DNA from: a virus
Reading direction: 5' to 3' (one strand)
DNA length: 64,000 nt
Virus record (IMG/VR): IMGVR_UViG_3300049596_000679
Location: 21,941 to 85,940 of that record
Below are positions 9,172 through 17,467 of this stretch, piece after piece. Both the position numbers and the translations under genes were made by a program. The notes under the pieces were generated by a model. It was not told the origin of the DNA and did no database searches. It worked only from the letters and a program-made list of their open reading frames with translations. Within the stretch, counting starts at the first letter, position 1; the number at the start of each line of letters is the position of its first letter.

Positions 9172-10851
9172 TTAATTACAAAGACCAATATTGGTAATTG
9201 TAATAAATGTTGAGAATGTTGTTGGAACCGATGATGAACATACTGTTACTGATGAATTACCATTAATATTTTGTTGAGTTGGAGTACCAGTACTACATGG
9301 GTTATACGTAAATTTTTCAGGTTTAATATATGAGTTCTCAATCAAATAATTATAACAAGCTGATGTTGGTGTAGATGGTGTTTGGGTTGGTGTACTTGTT
9401 AATGTTGGTGTTGGTGTTGGGGTATTAATAATAACACACTGTGAACAAGATCCTTCAGATTCAGGACCTAAAATATTTGTTAAAACTATAGTATTAACGC
9501 CAGCAATATCACTTACAAATCCATCATATACAATACAAGTAGATATACCATTAACAAATGATTCGTATACATATCCTTTAGCTGGGGTACCACCTAAAGG
9601 GTCTAAAACAACATCTGTTGTGTAATATAAGAACCCTGTATTGCATTCTTTAAAACGTTTACTACCATTACATATAATATAATCGTCAAACGTGTTGAAT
9701 ACCACAGACCCATCAAAATTACAATTATATTGTGGAGATGGGGTTGGTGTTGCAATCATTTTACCACTTGTTGCGGTAGGTGTTGGTGTTAATACATTTG
9801 CAGTTACCGATATTCCTTTACCACCACAAATTTCAGTTGCGGTTGGAGTTGGTGTTGGGGTGGGTGTTGGAGTACCTGTTACCGTTGCCGTCGGAGTTAA
9901 AGGTAATTCACAATCAAACGCCGCTTCAAATGATATTGGCTGACAGTATTGGGTTGGGGTTGGTGTTGGAATAGGACAAGATCCACCTGTAAAGAAATTA
10001 TCGCATAAATCAGGACAATCTGTATTACAAGGTGATGGGCCAAATAAATAACAATCACCATCTAATGAGTTTGACAAACACCAACGATTATCAGTTGATG
10101 AAAAATAAATATAAAAACCATTTGTTGAACCAGTCCAGAATAATTCACCATTCCACGTACCACCACTTATATATGTGTCATCATAAATAATGTCACCTGT
10201 TGAAATACAATAAGATTCGTAAGGACAAGGACCGGGGGTTAATGTAGGTGTTGGAGTTAAAGTTTGTGTTGGAGTTGGGGTTGGGGTAGGTGTTGTACAA
10301 GCGGCATCATGAAGACTGATACATTCATCACAATCTACATTTTCTGGATCAATATAATCACCAATAGGGTTCCAAACATATGATGGATATCCTATCTGCG
10401 GACTAACAACAGTAAAACAATTACTTTGAGTGTCATTATCCCAAACAACATATACAATACTTCCAAGAATAAGTAACGATATTGAAGAATTTGAAGTTAT
10501 TTCAAGTGTTACTCCAGCACAACATCCTGAAAGATAATATGAGAAAGATTCACTTGTTGGGGTTGGTGTTAACGTTGGAGTTGGGGTTGGTGTTGGGGTT
10601 GCAGGACAAGGGCCTGACTCTAATATTTGTCCGTCCGATTCAAAATAATAATAAATGTAATTTTCATAATAAAAATAAAAATCGCCAATTGATGATATTG
10701 GTGTTGTACATCCTGGGTCCGAATTTACAGTGGTGCCATTAGGGAAAGGTAATGTCGCGGTATCAATGTATACTGATATTGGATCGCCACCACCAGTACA
10801 TAAACCTATTGATGTTGATCCGGTATAGATGGTTATAAGAGTACAAGCCAT
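9172..10851 (-). CDS. Modular Cys-rich tail adhesin with Thr-Pro linkers
   Basis: This 559-residue protein on the minus strand is a string of at least six short modules. Each begins and ends with Cys, and 'TPTPTPT' linkers of 10-25 residues separate them. The first module ends 'ESGPCPATPTPT', matching the terminal module of the plus-strand adhesin ('SDSGPCPP'), so modules have probably been shuffled between genes. The paired Cys suggest disulphides or metal-free cross-links in an extracellular protein. It overlaps the 73-residue gene upstream by one base (TAATG). Host-binding tail role is inferred from composition. Confidence 0.75.
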   Translation of the reverse strand: MACTLITIYTGSTSIGLCTGGGDPISVYIDTATLPFPNGTTVNSDPGCTTPISSIGDFYFYYENYIYYYFESDGQILESGPCPATPTPTPTPTLTPTPTSESFSYYLSGCCAGVTLEITSNSSISLLILGSIVYVVWDNDTQSNCFTVVSPQIGYPSYVWNPIGDYIDPENVDCDECISLHDAACTTPTPTPTPTQTLTPTPTLTPGPCPYESYCISTGDIIYDDTYISGGTWNGELFWTGSTNGFYIYFSSTDNRWCLSNSLDGDCYLFGPSPCNTDCPDLCDNFFTGGSCPIPTPTPTQYCQPISFEAAFDCELPLTPTATVTGTPTPTPTPTPTATEICGGKGISVTANVLTPTPTATSGKMIATPTPSPQYNCNFDGSVVFNTFDDYIICNGSKRFKECNTGFLYYTTDVVLDPLGGTPAKGYVYESFVNGISTCIVYDGFVSDIAGVNTIVLTNILGPESEGSCSQCVIINTPTPTPTLTSTPTQTPSTPTSACYNYLIENSYIKPEKFTYNPCSTGTPTQQNINGNSSVTVCSSSVPTTFSTFITITNIGLCN

Positions 10852-11072
10852 TATATATTAATATTTTCTGTTATCACACATTCATTATCATCGATCACTT
10901 TAACCACAAAACTTGTTAATGAGGAAAAAATTGATGGAATCATAAAAGAATAAGGTAAATCTCCACTATTGATAGTTGATACATAAATACAAGTTGTGTA
11001 TCCTGTATCACATACGTAAATATCATAAGGTGATATTCCGGTAATAGAAGAGATTGTGATATTTGTATCCAT
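10851..11072 (-). CDS. Single SprB-like repeat protein
   Basis: The 73 residues correspond to one SprB-type repeat: 'ITGISPYDIYVCD', a middle 'SGDLPYSFMIP' strand, and the end 'FVVKVIDDNECVITENI'. It is the first gene of a two-gene minus-strand unit with the larger Cys-rich adhesin and overlaps it by one base. It may be a separate fibre-tip or accessory subunit. No signal peptide is present, as expected for a virion protein. Confidence 0.65.
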   Translation of the reverse strand: MDTNITISSITGISPYDIYVCDTGYTTCIYVSTINSGDLPYSFMIPSIFSSLTSFVVKVIDDNECVITENINI

Positions 11073-11089
11073 ATATTTTTATTCTATTG

Positions 11090-11097
11090 TATAAATA
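11090..11097 (-). promoter_or_regulatory. Candidate late-promoter motif TATTTATA (minus strand)
   Basis: Plus-strand TATAAATA, i.e. TATTTATA reading towards the minus-strand adhesin pair, 17 nt before its start codon. Orientation follows the gene, as elsewhere. Confidence 0.45.
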
Positions 11098-11158
11098 TAG
11101 TGGGAATGAAAAACTTGTGAAGTTGATTAAATGAAATAATTCGCCTATATTACTAAAG

Positions 11159-12058
11159 ATGGAAGAAAATGATGCTATTGTTGAATTATTGGAGGACCTT
11201 TTGGGTGACCACGGACTGCACTACCCCAATAAGGGTCAGATATCCTTCAATTGCCCCGTTTGTGATGATGATAGAAATAAACATAATTTAGAAATAAATT
11301 ACGTAAATAATGTTTATAAATGTTGGTCTTGTGGTGATGTGGATGGAACTCACGGATCTTTGGGAAAACTTTTTGATAAGTACGGAAACAAGAAATTAAA
11401 GAAACTATATAATGTCTTAAAACCTGAGACGGTACAACCAAGACAAAAAAGAACAAAAAAATTAACACTTCCTGAAGGGTTCACGTTATTTACGGAGTCA
11501 AGTCCGGTATACCCAGTAAGAAGACAAGCATATAATTATTTAAAAAGTAGGGGGATAACAGATGAAATCATTAAGAAATATAATATTGGCTTTTGCGATC
11601 GTGGTAGTCATACAGGTCGCATTATCGTCCCATCATACGATGGTAACGGAGAGTTAAATTATTATGTTGCCCGTAGTTGGGACACAAAAAGTAAATTTAA
11701 ATATAAAAACCCTGAGGCTGAGAAAGACAAGATCATCTTCAATGAAAGATTGATTGATTGGGATAAAGACATCTATTTGGTTGAGGGTGTTTTTGACGGG
11801 TTCTTCTTGGATAATTCAATTCCGATGTTAGGTAAACATATGTCGGAAATCCTATTTGAAAAAATATATATGAAATCCAAGGGGGATGTGATAATTGCTC
11901 TCGACGGTGATGCTTGGGATAACGCAATTAAACTATATCGTGAACTTAATGGGGGTGAATTATATGAACGAATTAAAATTGTTCATTTACCTATGGACCA
12001 AGATGTTTGTGACTTAAGAGGAAATATAAACGAATACTTCGTAAAATTAAAAGATTAA
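11159..12058 (+). CDS. DnaG-type DNA primase
   Basis: The 299-residue protein has an N-terminal zinc-binding domain (C32-P-V-C35 and C55-W-S-C58) followed by a TOPRIM catalytic domain. The TOPRIM carries the acidic 'LVEGVFDGFFL' near residue 207 and the D-x-D of 'IIALDGDAWDN' near residue 250. The layout fits a short phage primase that makes RNA primers for lagging-strand synthesis; no helicase domain is fused. A degenerate host-like promoter (TATATTAC at 11147-11154) precedes it. The stop overlaps the ATG of the next gene. Confidence 0.85.
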   Translation: MEENDAIVELLEDLLGDHGLHYPNKGQISFNCPVCDDDRNKHNLEINYVNNVYKCWSCGDVDGTHGSLGKLFDKYGNKKLKKLYNVLKPETVQPRQKRTKKLTLPEGFTLFTESSPVYPVRRQAYNYLKSRGITDEIIKKYNIGFCDRGSHTGRIIVPSYDGNGELNYYVARSWDTKSKFKYKNPEAEKDKIIFNERLIDWDKDIYLVEGVFDGFFLDNSIPMLGKHMSEILFEKIYMKSKGDVIIALDGDAWDNAIKLYRELNGGELYERIKIVHLPMDQDVCDLRGNINEYFVKLKD

Positions 12059-12912
12059 TGGATTTAAAAAAAATATCTGAAGAGATCAGAGAAATCATAT
12101 CAGAAAAACAAAAAGAGTTTCAATTAACATTTGAGGAGGACGCTCATAAATATACCATGTTAGACATAAATGGTAAATTGAGGGATGACTTCCCTTCTGT
12201 TTCTAAATTGATGAAATATTTCTATACGGAATTTGATTCTGAAGGAATTTCATTTAGGAAGGCGAATGGCGATCCTTATGAACAACAACGATTGTTGGAG
12301 GAATGGGCTGCCGCTGGAACATATTCCACAAACATGGGTTCTCGTGTTCACTTCTTATTAGAAAAACATACATTAGAAGAATTTGGTATTGGTAAAGAAG
12401 TAAGACAACCAATTTATGAATGTGACGCAGAACAGATAGTAAAAGGTGATACGATGGTGATTGCGGGTAAACGATACATTGACTTAATTAAAGAACGTAA
12501 TTGTATTTTACTTGATACGGAGATGGTTTTAGGTCACCCTGAATTGGGATATACGGGCCAACCAGATAAGGTATGGTTAATTATTGGTACAAATGGTGAT
12601 CTTGGTATTTTGATTACAGATTGGAAGACAAACAAACCTAAAAACTTTGAAAAGAATAAGTTTACAAAACCAATGAAACGACCATTCGAGGATTTACCTG
12701 ATAATGCTCTTGGTCACTACAACACACAACTACCTTTTTATGGTAAGTTATTATTAAAGATGTTGGAAGGTACTAAATATGAGAATATCAAACTGATGGG
12801 TTGTATTGTTGTGTTATTAACGGAAGAAAGAGAATTTGTTGAACATAGAGTAGCAAAAAAAACTATTAACACAATTCTTGAAATGGATATGAAAAAGTAT
12901 TTGACAAAATAA
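12058..12912 (+). CDS. RecB-like PD-(D/E)XK nuclease
   Basis: The 284-residue protein shows the ordered motifs of RecB/Cas4-type nucleases: G-S-R-V-H98 in a helix, E155, G167-Q-P-D170, D188-W-K190 and a later 'HYNTQLPFYGKLL' helix. These bind the two catalytic metals and DNA. It is translationally coupled to the primase (one-base overlap), which suggests a role in replication or recombination end processing. No Cys cluster of the iron-sulphur type is visible, which argues against Cas4. Confidence 0.8.
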   Translation: MDLKKISEEIREIISEKQKEFQLTFEEDAHKYTMLDINGKLRDDFPSVSKLMKYFYTEFDSEGISFRKANGDPYEQQRLLEEWAAAGTYSTNMGSRVHFLLEKHTLEEFGIGKEVRQPIYECDAEQIVKGDTMVIAGKRYIDLIKERNCILLDTEMVLGHPELGYTGQPDKVWLIIGTNGDLGILITDWKTNKPKNFEKNKFTKPMKRPFEDLPDNALGHYNTQLPFYGKLLLKMLEGTKYENIKLMGCIVVLLTEEREFVEHRVAKKTINTILEMDMKKYLTK

Positions 12913-12931
12913 ATAAAATAAACTATATTAT
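12900..12931 (+). promoter_or_regulatory. Possible Bacteroidota-type promoter, imperfect -7 box
   Basis: TTTG at 12900-12903 and TATATTAT at 12924-12931 with 20 nt between them. The -7 element deviates from TANNTTTG. It would drive a run of small genes starting at 12935. Confidence 0.35.
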
Positions 12932-12934
12932 CGT

Positions 12935-13024
12935 ATGGAATCAACAATAACACCAATTTGGTACACCAACACTAGTTGGGACGACGGAACAATTAAAATA
13001 AACGTTAAATATATAATAAAATGA
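12935..13024 (+). CDS. 29-residue small protein
   Basis: Short frame starting MESTITPIWYTNTSWDDG and ending IKINVKYIIK. Its stop overlaps the next start codon as ATGA, the coupling pattern used throughout the genome, which supports it as a real gene. Function unknown. Confidence 0.45.
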   Translation: MESTITPIWYTNTSWDDGTIKINVKYIIK

Positions 13025-13239
13025 GTGATGACAATATCATAAGACCTAAGATTAATCTTAGACAACAACCAACTATCATTTGTGGAGAATGTAGTTCAAA
13101 GTTTTTTAAAGAAGTAACTATGTTGAAGAAAGTGCCTAAATTATTAACAGGAAGTTCGGAAGATACAATTGTACCTTTCCCAACTTATATGTGTAATAGT
13201 TGTGGGTTCGTAAATGAAGAATTCTTAGTTTTTGAATAA
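13021..13239 (+). CDS. Small zinc-ribbon protein
   Basis: 72 residues with two C-x-x-C knuckles (IICGECSSKF near residue 20 and YMCNSCGFV near residue 60) spaced as in a zinc ribbon. It may be a nucleic-acid or protein-binding accessory factor; phages often use such ribbons as transcription or replication modulators. It is coupled to both neighbours by stop-start overlaps. Specific function cannot be read. Confidence 0.65.
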   Translation: MSDDNIIRPKINLRQQPTIICGECSSKFFKEVTMLKKVPKLLTGSSEDTIVPFPTYMCNSCGFVNEEFLVFE

Positions 13240-13385
13240 TGGAAATCGGTAAAATGACATTAAGTGAGGCATACCCACACCTTAGAAGTGTGGCTTTGTC
13301 TTATGGGTTAAAATTAAACAGAGTTAAGGATCTTAAATTTGCAAGGCTTATTTTGGCAAACCTTTATAGTAGAGAATTATGTTAA
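13239..13385 (+). CDS. 48-residue small basic protein
   Basis: The frame begins MEIGKMTLSEAYPHLRSVA and continues as a basic helix-rich protein ending LANLYSRELC. Its ATG overlaps the previous stop by one base and its end overlaps the next start by 7 bases. This tight packing supports translation. A helix-turn-helix-like pattern is conceivable but not demonstrable. Confidence 0.6.
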   Translation: MEIGKMTLSEAYPHLRSVALSYGLKLNRVKDLKFARLILANLYSRELC

Positions 13386-13627
13386 CATACAAAGAATTTT
13401 ATATTTGGTTAGAGGGTTTTATGACCAATAGAGATTGGACGACGATCAAACAGGTTGATATTGAAACTATCCAAGGCAAGATGAAAGAAGTGAAAGAAGA
13501 AAATAAATTTGGAATTGCCGAACCTTATATGGTACCAATACCTGTTAACCCACTTATAAAAATTGGGGATGTCCCGCCACCACCTTGGGATATAACTTTT
13601 AAAATAAAAGAACAATTAAATGATTAA
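13379..13627 (+). CDS. Hypothetical protein, 82 residues
   Basis: Not recognised. The N-terminal half is an amphipathic helix rich in Lys/Glu; a Pro-rich stretch (VPIPVNPLIKIGDVPPPPW) follows. Cytoplasmic, no signal or membrane segment. Part of a run of small overlapping genes between the nuclease and gp47. Confidence 0.6.
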   Translation: MLTYKEFYIWLEGFMTNRDWTTIKQVDIETIQGKMKEVKEENKFGIAEPYMVPIPVNPLIKIGDVPPPPWDITFKIKEQLND

Positions 13628-13630
13628 ATT

Positions 13631-13870
13631 ATGAAAAACTTATTATCTATTATATGTTTATTATTTATTATGACTTCATGTAAGACAAAATCTAATTGCG
13701 ACGCTTACTCACAATTTTTAAAAAGACAAACGGACTCTCTTGAAACCCAAATTAAAAGTAAAAAAGATTCTATTAATCTATTAAACAATTATATAGTTTT
13801 CTTAGAAAATGAAACACAATTTTTAGGTAGTGTTCTTGCGGAGAAAGAATTTGAAGATGGTATTGAATAA
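13631..13870 (+). CDS. Small lipoprotein with coiled coil (possible outer-membrane spanin)
   Basis: 79 residues with a classical lipoprotein signal: basic start, hydrophobic stretch (LLSIICLLFIM) and lipobox T-S-C at about residue 16. The mature part is a Lys/Asn/Ser-rich helix likely to form a coiled coil. Size and layout fit an outer-membrane spanin (Rz1-like) or a superinfection/immunity lipoprotein. It is distant from the amidase, which weakens the spanin reading. Confidence 0.6.
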   Translation: MKNLLSIICLLFIMTSCKTKSNCDAYSQFLKRQTDSLETQIKSKKDSINLLNNYIVFLENETQFLGSVLAEKEFEDGIE

Positions 13871-13900
13871 CAAATAAATTAAACAAACAAATAATTAAAA

Positions 13901-14158
13901 ATGAAAAAAAGAACACTCAACGAACTAAGACAAGAAAAAGAATATGGGTATAGGGCACCATTAACAAATACGGAAATTAATGAGATGTCAATAACTCAAC
14001 AAATTAAAATCGCATTAGAAAACTCCAACTTAAATGTTGTTGTTACACCGATTATGTTTGACCCTAAAGAATTTATACCAGTACTGGGTGTGTTAGTAAA
14101 AAACGAAGATTCAAGTTATACTAGAAAATATACAATAACGGTTAAACCAAACAATTAA
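13901..14158 (+). CDS. Hypothetical protein, 85 residues
   Basis: Not recognised. A charged helical N terminus (KKRTLNELRQEKEYGYRAPL) precedes a beta-rich half with 'NVVVTPIMFDPKEFIPVLGVLV'. No signal peptide. Followed after 3 nt by a secreted protein gene. Confidence 0.55.
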   Translation: MKKRTLNELRQEKEYGYRAPLTNTEINEMSITQQIKIALENSNLNVVVTPIMFDPKEFIPVLGVLVKNEDSSYTRKYTITVKPNN

Positions 14159-14161
14159 ATA

Positions 14162-14536
14162 ATGAAATCAAGTATAATATTAGTCATCTTTTTGTTTTTC
14201 ATTAAATTCACATCTGTATCACAGATAATAGGAACAACATATAAGCTTGATAGTATAGAAATTGCACAATTTGATCTACCGACAGAGTTGACATGGTATA
14301 ACGCTAAAAGGGAGTGTAAAGAATTAGGTAAAGGTTGGAGACTACCGACTAAAGACGAATTAGACAAAATGTATGAGAATAAGGACCTTATAGGTAATTT
14401 TGTTAACACTAATTATTGGAGTTCTACCGATCATAATTCTGATTACGCTTGGATGCAAGTGTTTACACACAAACTTATAGCAATAACCTTAAAAGAAGGA
14501 CATATTAACGCTAGGGCAGTCAAAACAATAAAATAA
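14162..14536 (+). CDS. Secreted DUF1566/Lcl-like domain protein
   Basis: 124 residues with a cleavable-looking signal peptide (ILVIFLFFIKFTSVSQ). The domain carries the DUF1566 pattern: 'LTWYNAKREC', 'KGWRLPTKDELDKMY', 'NYWSSTDH', 'AWMQVF' and a terminal 'ARAVKTI'. This domain is common in secreted or surface Bacteroidota proteins with C-type-lectin-like topology. In a phage it may modify the host envelope or act as a surface-exclusion factor. That role is inferred from the export signal. Confidence 0.7.
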   Translation: MKSSIILVIFLFFIKFTSVSQIIGTTYKLDSIEIAQFDLPTELTWYNAKRECKELGKGWRLPTKDELDKMYENKDLIGNFVNTNYWSSTDHNSDYAWMQVFTHKLIAITLKEGHINARAVKTIK

Positions 14537-14549
14537 TAAAATAATAAAA

Positions 14550-15170
14550 ATGACTAATTTAAAAAAAGTATTTACTGAAATATACGAAAGTAATTCTTGG
14601 ACTAGTTCCGAAAGTAGGTCAGGACTTGGTTCTGAATTGATTAGCACTGAAACAATACGAAAAGAACTACCAGAAGTATTTAAAAAATTCAACATTAAAA
14701 GTGTTTTGGATATACCATGTGGGGATTTTAATTGGATGAATAATGTTGACTTAAAAGAGGTCCATTATATTGGTGCTGATATTGTGGAAAATATGATTGA
14801 GGACAACAAAAATAATTTTAAAGATTATGAATTTAAAGTTTTAGATATAACTGAAGACGATCTACCCGAAGTAGATTTAATTTTTGCTAGAGACATTTTA
14901 GGTCATTTTGATTATGAAAATATTGAAAAAACAATAAAAAACATAATTCGTAGTGGCAGTAAATATTTGTTAACAACTTCTTTTACAAAATGGGAATATA
15001 ATGTAGACATAAAAAATGGTGATTGGAGACCAATAAATTTAATGTTAAAACCATTTTTATTTAAACCAATTTATCTAATTAATGAAAATTGTTTTGAAGG
15101 AGATTTTCAATATAATGACAAATGTCTTATATTATTTGACTTAAATAAACTTTATTGTGGATTAAAATAA
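14550..15170 (+). CDS. Class I SAM-dependent methyltransferase
   Basis: 206 residues. Motif I is 'SVLDIPCGDFNWM' near residue 50, followed by 'YIGADIVENMI' (acidic residue after strand 2) and 'VDLIFARDILGHF' for motif IV. This is a Rossmann-fold methyltransferase of a general type often seen next to glycan genes. No DNA-methylase (N/D/S)PPY motif is present, so a small-molecule, glycan or protein target is more likely. Substrate unknown. Confidence 0.7.
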   Translation: MTNLKKVFTEIYESNSWTSSESRSGLGSELISTETIRKELPEVFKKFNIKSVLDIPCGDFNWMNNVDLKEVHYIGADIVENMIEDNKNNFKDYEFKVLDITEDDLPEVDLIFARDILGHFDYENIEKTIKNIIRSGSKYLLTTSFTKWEYNVDIKNGDWRPINLMLKPFLFKPIYLINENCFEGDFQYNDKCLILFDLNKLYCGLK

Positions 15171-15177
15171 TTAAAAT

Positions 15178-15363
15178 ATGAAAAGATACCCCGCATTATT
15201 CATTAAATGGTTAGCGAACCGTTTTGGATACAAAATTACATTAGTGAAATCAGGAAAAGGAACAACTAGGGTTGAAGGAGACATGGAGTTACTTCGTTAT
15301 TTAGATATCTCAGGATACTTTTTTAAAAAAGAACCATTTGATAGATTAAAAAATGGTAAATAA
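15178..15363 (+). CDS. Hypothetical protein, 61 residues
   Basis: Not recognised. Basic N terminus (MKRYPALFIKWLANRFGYK). Its 3' end overlaps gp47 by 11 nt, suggesting co-translation with the recombination nuclease. Confidence 0.5.
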   Translation: MKRYPALFIKWLANRFGYKITLVKSGKGTTRVEGDMELLRYLDISGYFFKKEPFDRLKNGK

Positions 15364-16132
15364 CTTAGTTCACTTTTCTGATTTACATATCAGATTATAT
15401 AAGGATCACGATTTATACCGTTCAATATTAGAAACGGCAATTGAACAATGGAAAGAATTGTCTCCTGACCGTATTATATTTACGGGTGATTTAGTTCATT
15501 CTAAAAACCAAATGACACCTGAACTTATTGAGTTTGTTGCTTGGATTTTAACTGAATGTTCATCAATTGCTAAAACAATTATTATACCAGGTAATCACGA
15601 TTTTTTGGTAAACAATACTGAAAGATTGGACGCACTTACACCAATTATTAATTCTTTGAATAATGATAATATTGTCTACTATCGAGATAGAGGTGTTTAT
15701 GAGGATGATAACATTAGTTGGTGTGTTTATTCACAATACCAAGGAAATATTCCTCCTGATATTATTGAAGGTAAGGGTAGAAAAATTGGGTTATTTCACG
15801 GACCTATTTCAGGTTTAAAAACAGATCTTGGATTTGAGTTTGGTGAAGAGGCGTATGATATTGAAAAGTTTGATGGGTTAGAAACCGTTTTATGTGGTGA
15901 CATTCATAAACGAGCTGAGTTCCAAATTAAAGGAGGTAAAGGTTATATGATTGGATCAACCATTCAAAACAACATTGGAGAAAGTATAGGTAGACATGGA
16001 TATGGTATATATGATGTTGAAACAAAGGAGTATAATTATACTGATTTACCTAATCCAAAACCATTTTTGAAGTTCTCCATTAAATCATTTGAAGATATTG
16101 AGAATGGAACAGAAAGACTCCAAAATATTTAA
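15353..16132 (+). CDS. 47: Recombination nuclease subunit, SbcD/Mre11-like (T4 gp47 type)
   Basis: 259-residue calcineurin-like phosphoesterase with the full metal ligand set: D10-L-H12, G-D46 in 'FTGDLVH', G-N81-H-D83, 'FHGPIS' and 'GDIHKR'. It pairs with the SbcC-like ATPase encoded 1.3 kb downstream to process DNA ends for recombination-dependent replication and host DNA degradation, as T4 gp46/47 does. Unlike the T4 order, three small genes separate the two subunits. Shorter than bacterial SbcD (~400), as expected of phage gp47-like proteins lacking the capping domain. Confidence 0.9.
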   Translation: MVNNLVHFSDLHIRLYKDHDLYRSILETAIEQWKELSPDRIIFTGDLVHSKNQMTPELIEFVAWILTECSSIAKTIIIPGNHDFLVNNTERLDALTPIINSLNNDNIVYYRDRGVYEDDNISWCVYSQYQGNIPPDIIEGKGRKIGLFHGPISGLKTDLGFEFGEEAYDIEKFDGLETVLCGDIHKRAEFQIKGGKGYMIGSTIQNNIGESIGRHGYGIYDVETKEYNYTDLPNPKPFLKFSIKSFEDIENGTERLQNI

Positions 16133-16760
16133 TAAAGAAACTCTCGGCAGCGTTGAGAGTTTTTGTGAACTCAATAATATTGAGGATAAGGAAGATTTCA
16201 TCTACCTTTGTTTCAAACAAGGTTTTGACATTAAGAAGTTTGGTCTTTTGGGAGAAACACTTAATGAAGGTGAAAAACACTTAAAAACGGGTGGGATTGA
16301 AGAAAAACGGGTGGAAATTGAGGTAATACGAGAAATACGGGTGGAAGTTCCTGTTGAAATAGTGGTTGAGAAAATAATCTATACCACTGACGATATTCAA
16401 ATAAACGAACTTGGCGAAAAAATTGCCGAGTTGGAACAAGAAATTTCCACTAAAACTACCGAAATCGGTACAATTAGAGAAGAATTTTCCACTAAAACGA
16501 CAGAAATGGAAAATATTTTCCAAAATATAATGTCTAAAAAGGATTTAGAGTTAAACGAACTTAGACAAAAATTAGACGAACCTGTAACAAATAATAAGTT
16601 AAATATGTTACAAGATACTTTACAGAATTTAAGAAATGACTTATCATTGAAGAACGATAAAATAAATGAATTAGAAAAAATAAACCAGGAACTACAAAAA
16701 ACGGCAAATTTACAAAACGCCATTTATATGAAAGGTTCCAATTTAAATAGTAGAATATGA
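16104..16760 (+). CDS. Coiled-coil protein between gp47 and gp46
   Basis: About 218 residues from the ATG at 16104 (an in-frame ATG at 16089 would add five). An N-terminal globular part with 'GSVESFCELNNIEDKEDFIY' is followed by a val/glu repeat 'IEVIREIRVEVPVEIVVEKI' and a long heptad coiled coil to the end. It overlaps gp47 and, by ATGA, the next gene. Position inside the gp47-gp46 operon suggests an accessory of the nuclease, but no family was recognised. A similar val/glu repeat occurs in the membrane protein at 22331. Confidence 0.65.
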   Translation: MEQKDSKIFNKETLGSVESFCELNNIEDKEDFIYLCFKQGFDIKKFGLLGETLNEGEKHLKTGGIEEKRVEIEVIREIRVEVPVEIVVEKIIYTTDDIQINELGEKIAELEQEISTKTTEIGTIREEFSTKTTEMENIFQNIMSKKDLELNELRQKLDEPVTNNKLNMLQDTLQNLRNDLSLKNDKINELEKINQELQKTANLQNAIYMKGSNLNSRI

Positions 16761-17110
16761 TACAATTAGTAATGTTTATGATCGCGGCATATGGAATGAC
16801 GACGATCTTAGTGTATGGGTCCATTTTCAATGGGGTAAGAAATAAAATTATAAAAGCGGGCGGAGATGAAGGTTATTTTTTAACTAGACCCACATTTAAA
16901 TTCATATCAGATTTGATATCTTGTATTTTATGTACGGGTACTTGGGTTGGATTTTTCTTATCCTTATTTTATTTTTCACCGACCTATGAATTCATTGGAC
17001 TTAATAAGTTTTTATCCGTATTTTTTGATGGAATGTTGTCCGCAGGATCGGTATGGGCAATCAATAGTATAATTGAATGGTTTGAAGAAAATAGACCAAG
17101 TAATAAATAA
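16757..17110 (+). CDS. Small membrane protein, DUF1360-like
   Basis: 117 residues with an N-terminal membrane segment, a second around 'ISDLISCILCTGTWVGFFLSLFY' containing C-x-x-C-x-G-x-W, and a third 'FFDGMLSAGSVWAINSIIEWF'. The 'SCxxCxGxWxG' signature resembles the phage/bacterial DUF1360 family of inner-membrane proteins of unknown function. Coupled to the coiled-coil gene upstream. Confidence 0.6.
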   Translation: MIQLVMFMIAAYGMTTILVYGSIFNGVRNKIIKAGGDEGYFLTRPTFKFISDLISCILCTGTWVGFFLSLFYFSPTYEFIGLNKFLSVFFDGMLSAGSVWAINSIIEWFEENRPSNK

Positions 17111-17125
17111 AAACAAATATAAAAA

Positions 17126-17464
17126 ATGGGAAAAAAGGACAAAGAACACAGAGCAAAAGTTGCAAAAAGAAACAAACGTATAAACCAAGAAAAATCAGGA
17201 ATGCAAAAAGCTTTTGATAAATTAATGGAAGAACAAATTCAAAAATTGAAAACCAATGAAGGTTTAAATGTTGATTTGTCTGGTAGTACAATACCATTTG
17301 AAGTTTTTGATAAAGATCAATTAGATTCAATTGTGGACTTTAAAGAAAAACACCCCGAATTAATCATGGGTAATGACGAGGAATTAAGAGAAGAATCCCC
17401 ACTTAACATTGAAGGAGATGATATGCCTTTAGATGTTGACACAACAGAAGAAGAACAAAAATAA
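17126..17464 (+). CDS. Hypothetical charged protein, 112 residues
   Basis: Strongly bipolar: a Lys/Arg-rich N terminus (GKKDKEHRAKVAKRNKRINQ) and an acidic C terminus rich in Glu/Asp. A central 'LSGSTIPFEVFDKDQLDSIVDF' may fold. The basic end could bind nucleic acid. It lies directly before the gp46-like gene (3-nt gap). Confidence 0.55.
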   Translation: MGKKDKEHRAKVAKRNKRINQEKSGMQKAFDKLMEEQIQKLKTNEGLNVDLSGSTIPFEVFDKDQLDSIVDFKEKHPELIMGNDEELREESPLNIEGDDMPLDVDTTEEEQK

Positions 17465-17467
17465 TGA

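Noticed and set aside
9692-9974. Plus-strand open frames antisense to the Cys-rich adhesin
   Set aside because: Low-complexity VGVGV-type products mirror the Thr-Pro linkers of the minus-strand gene; no promoter or start context.
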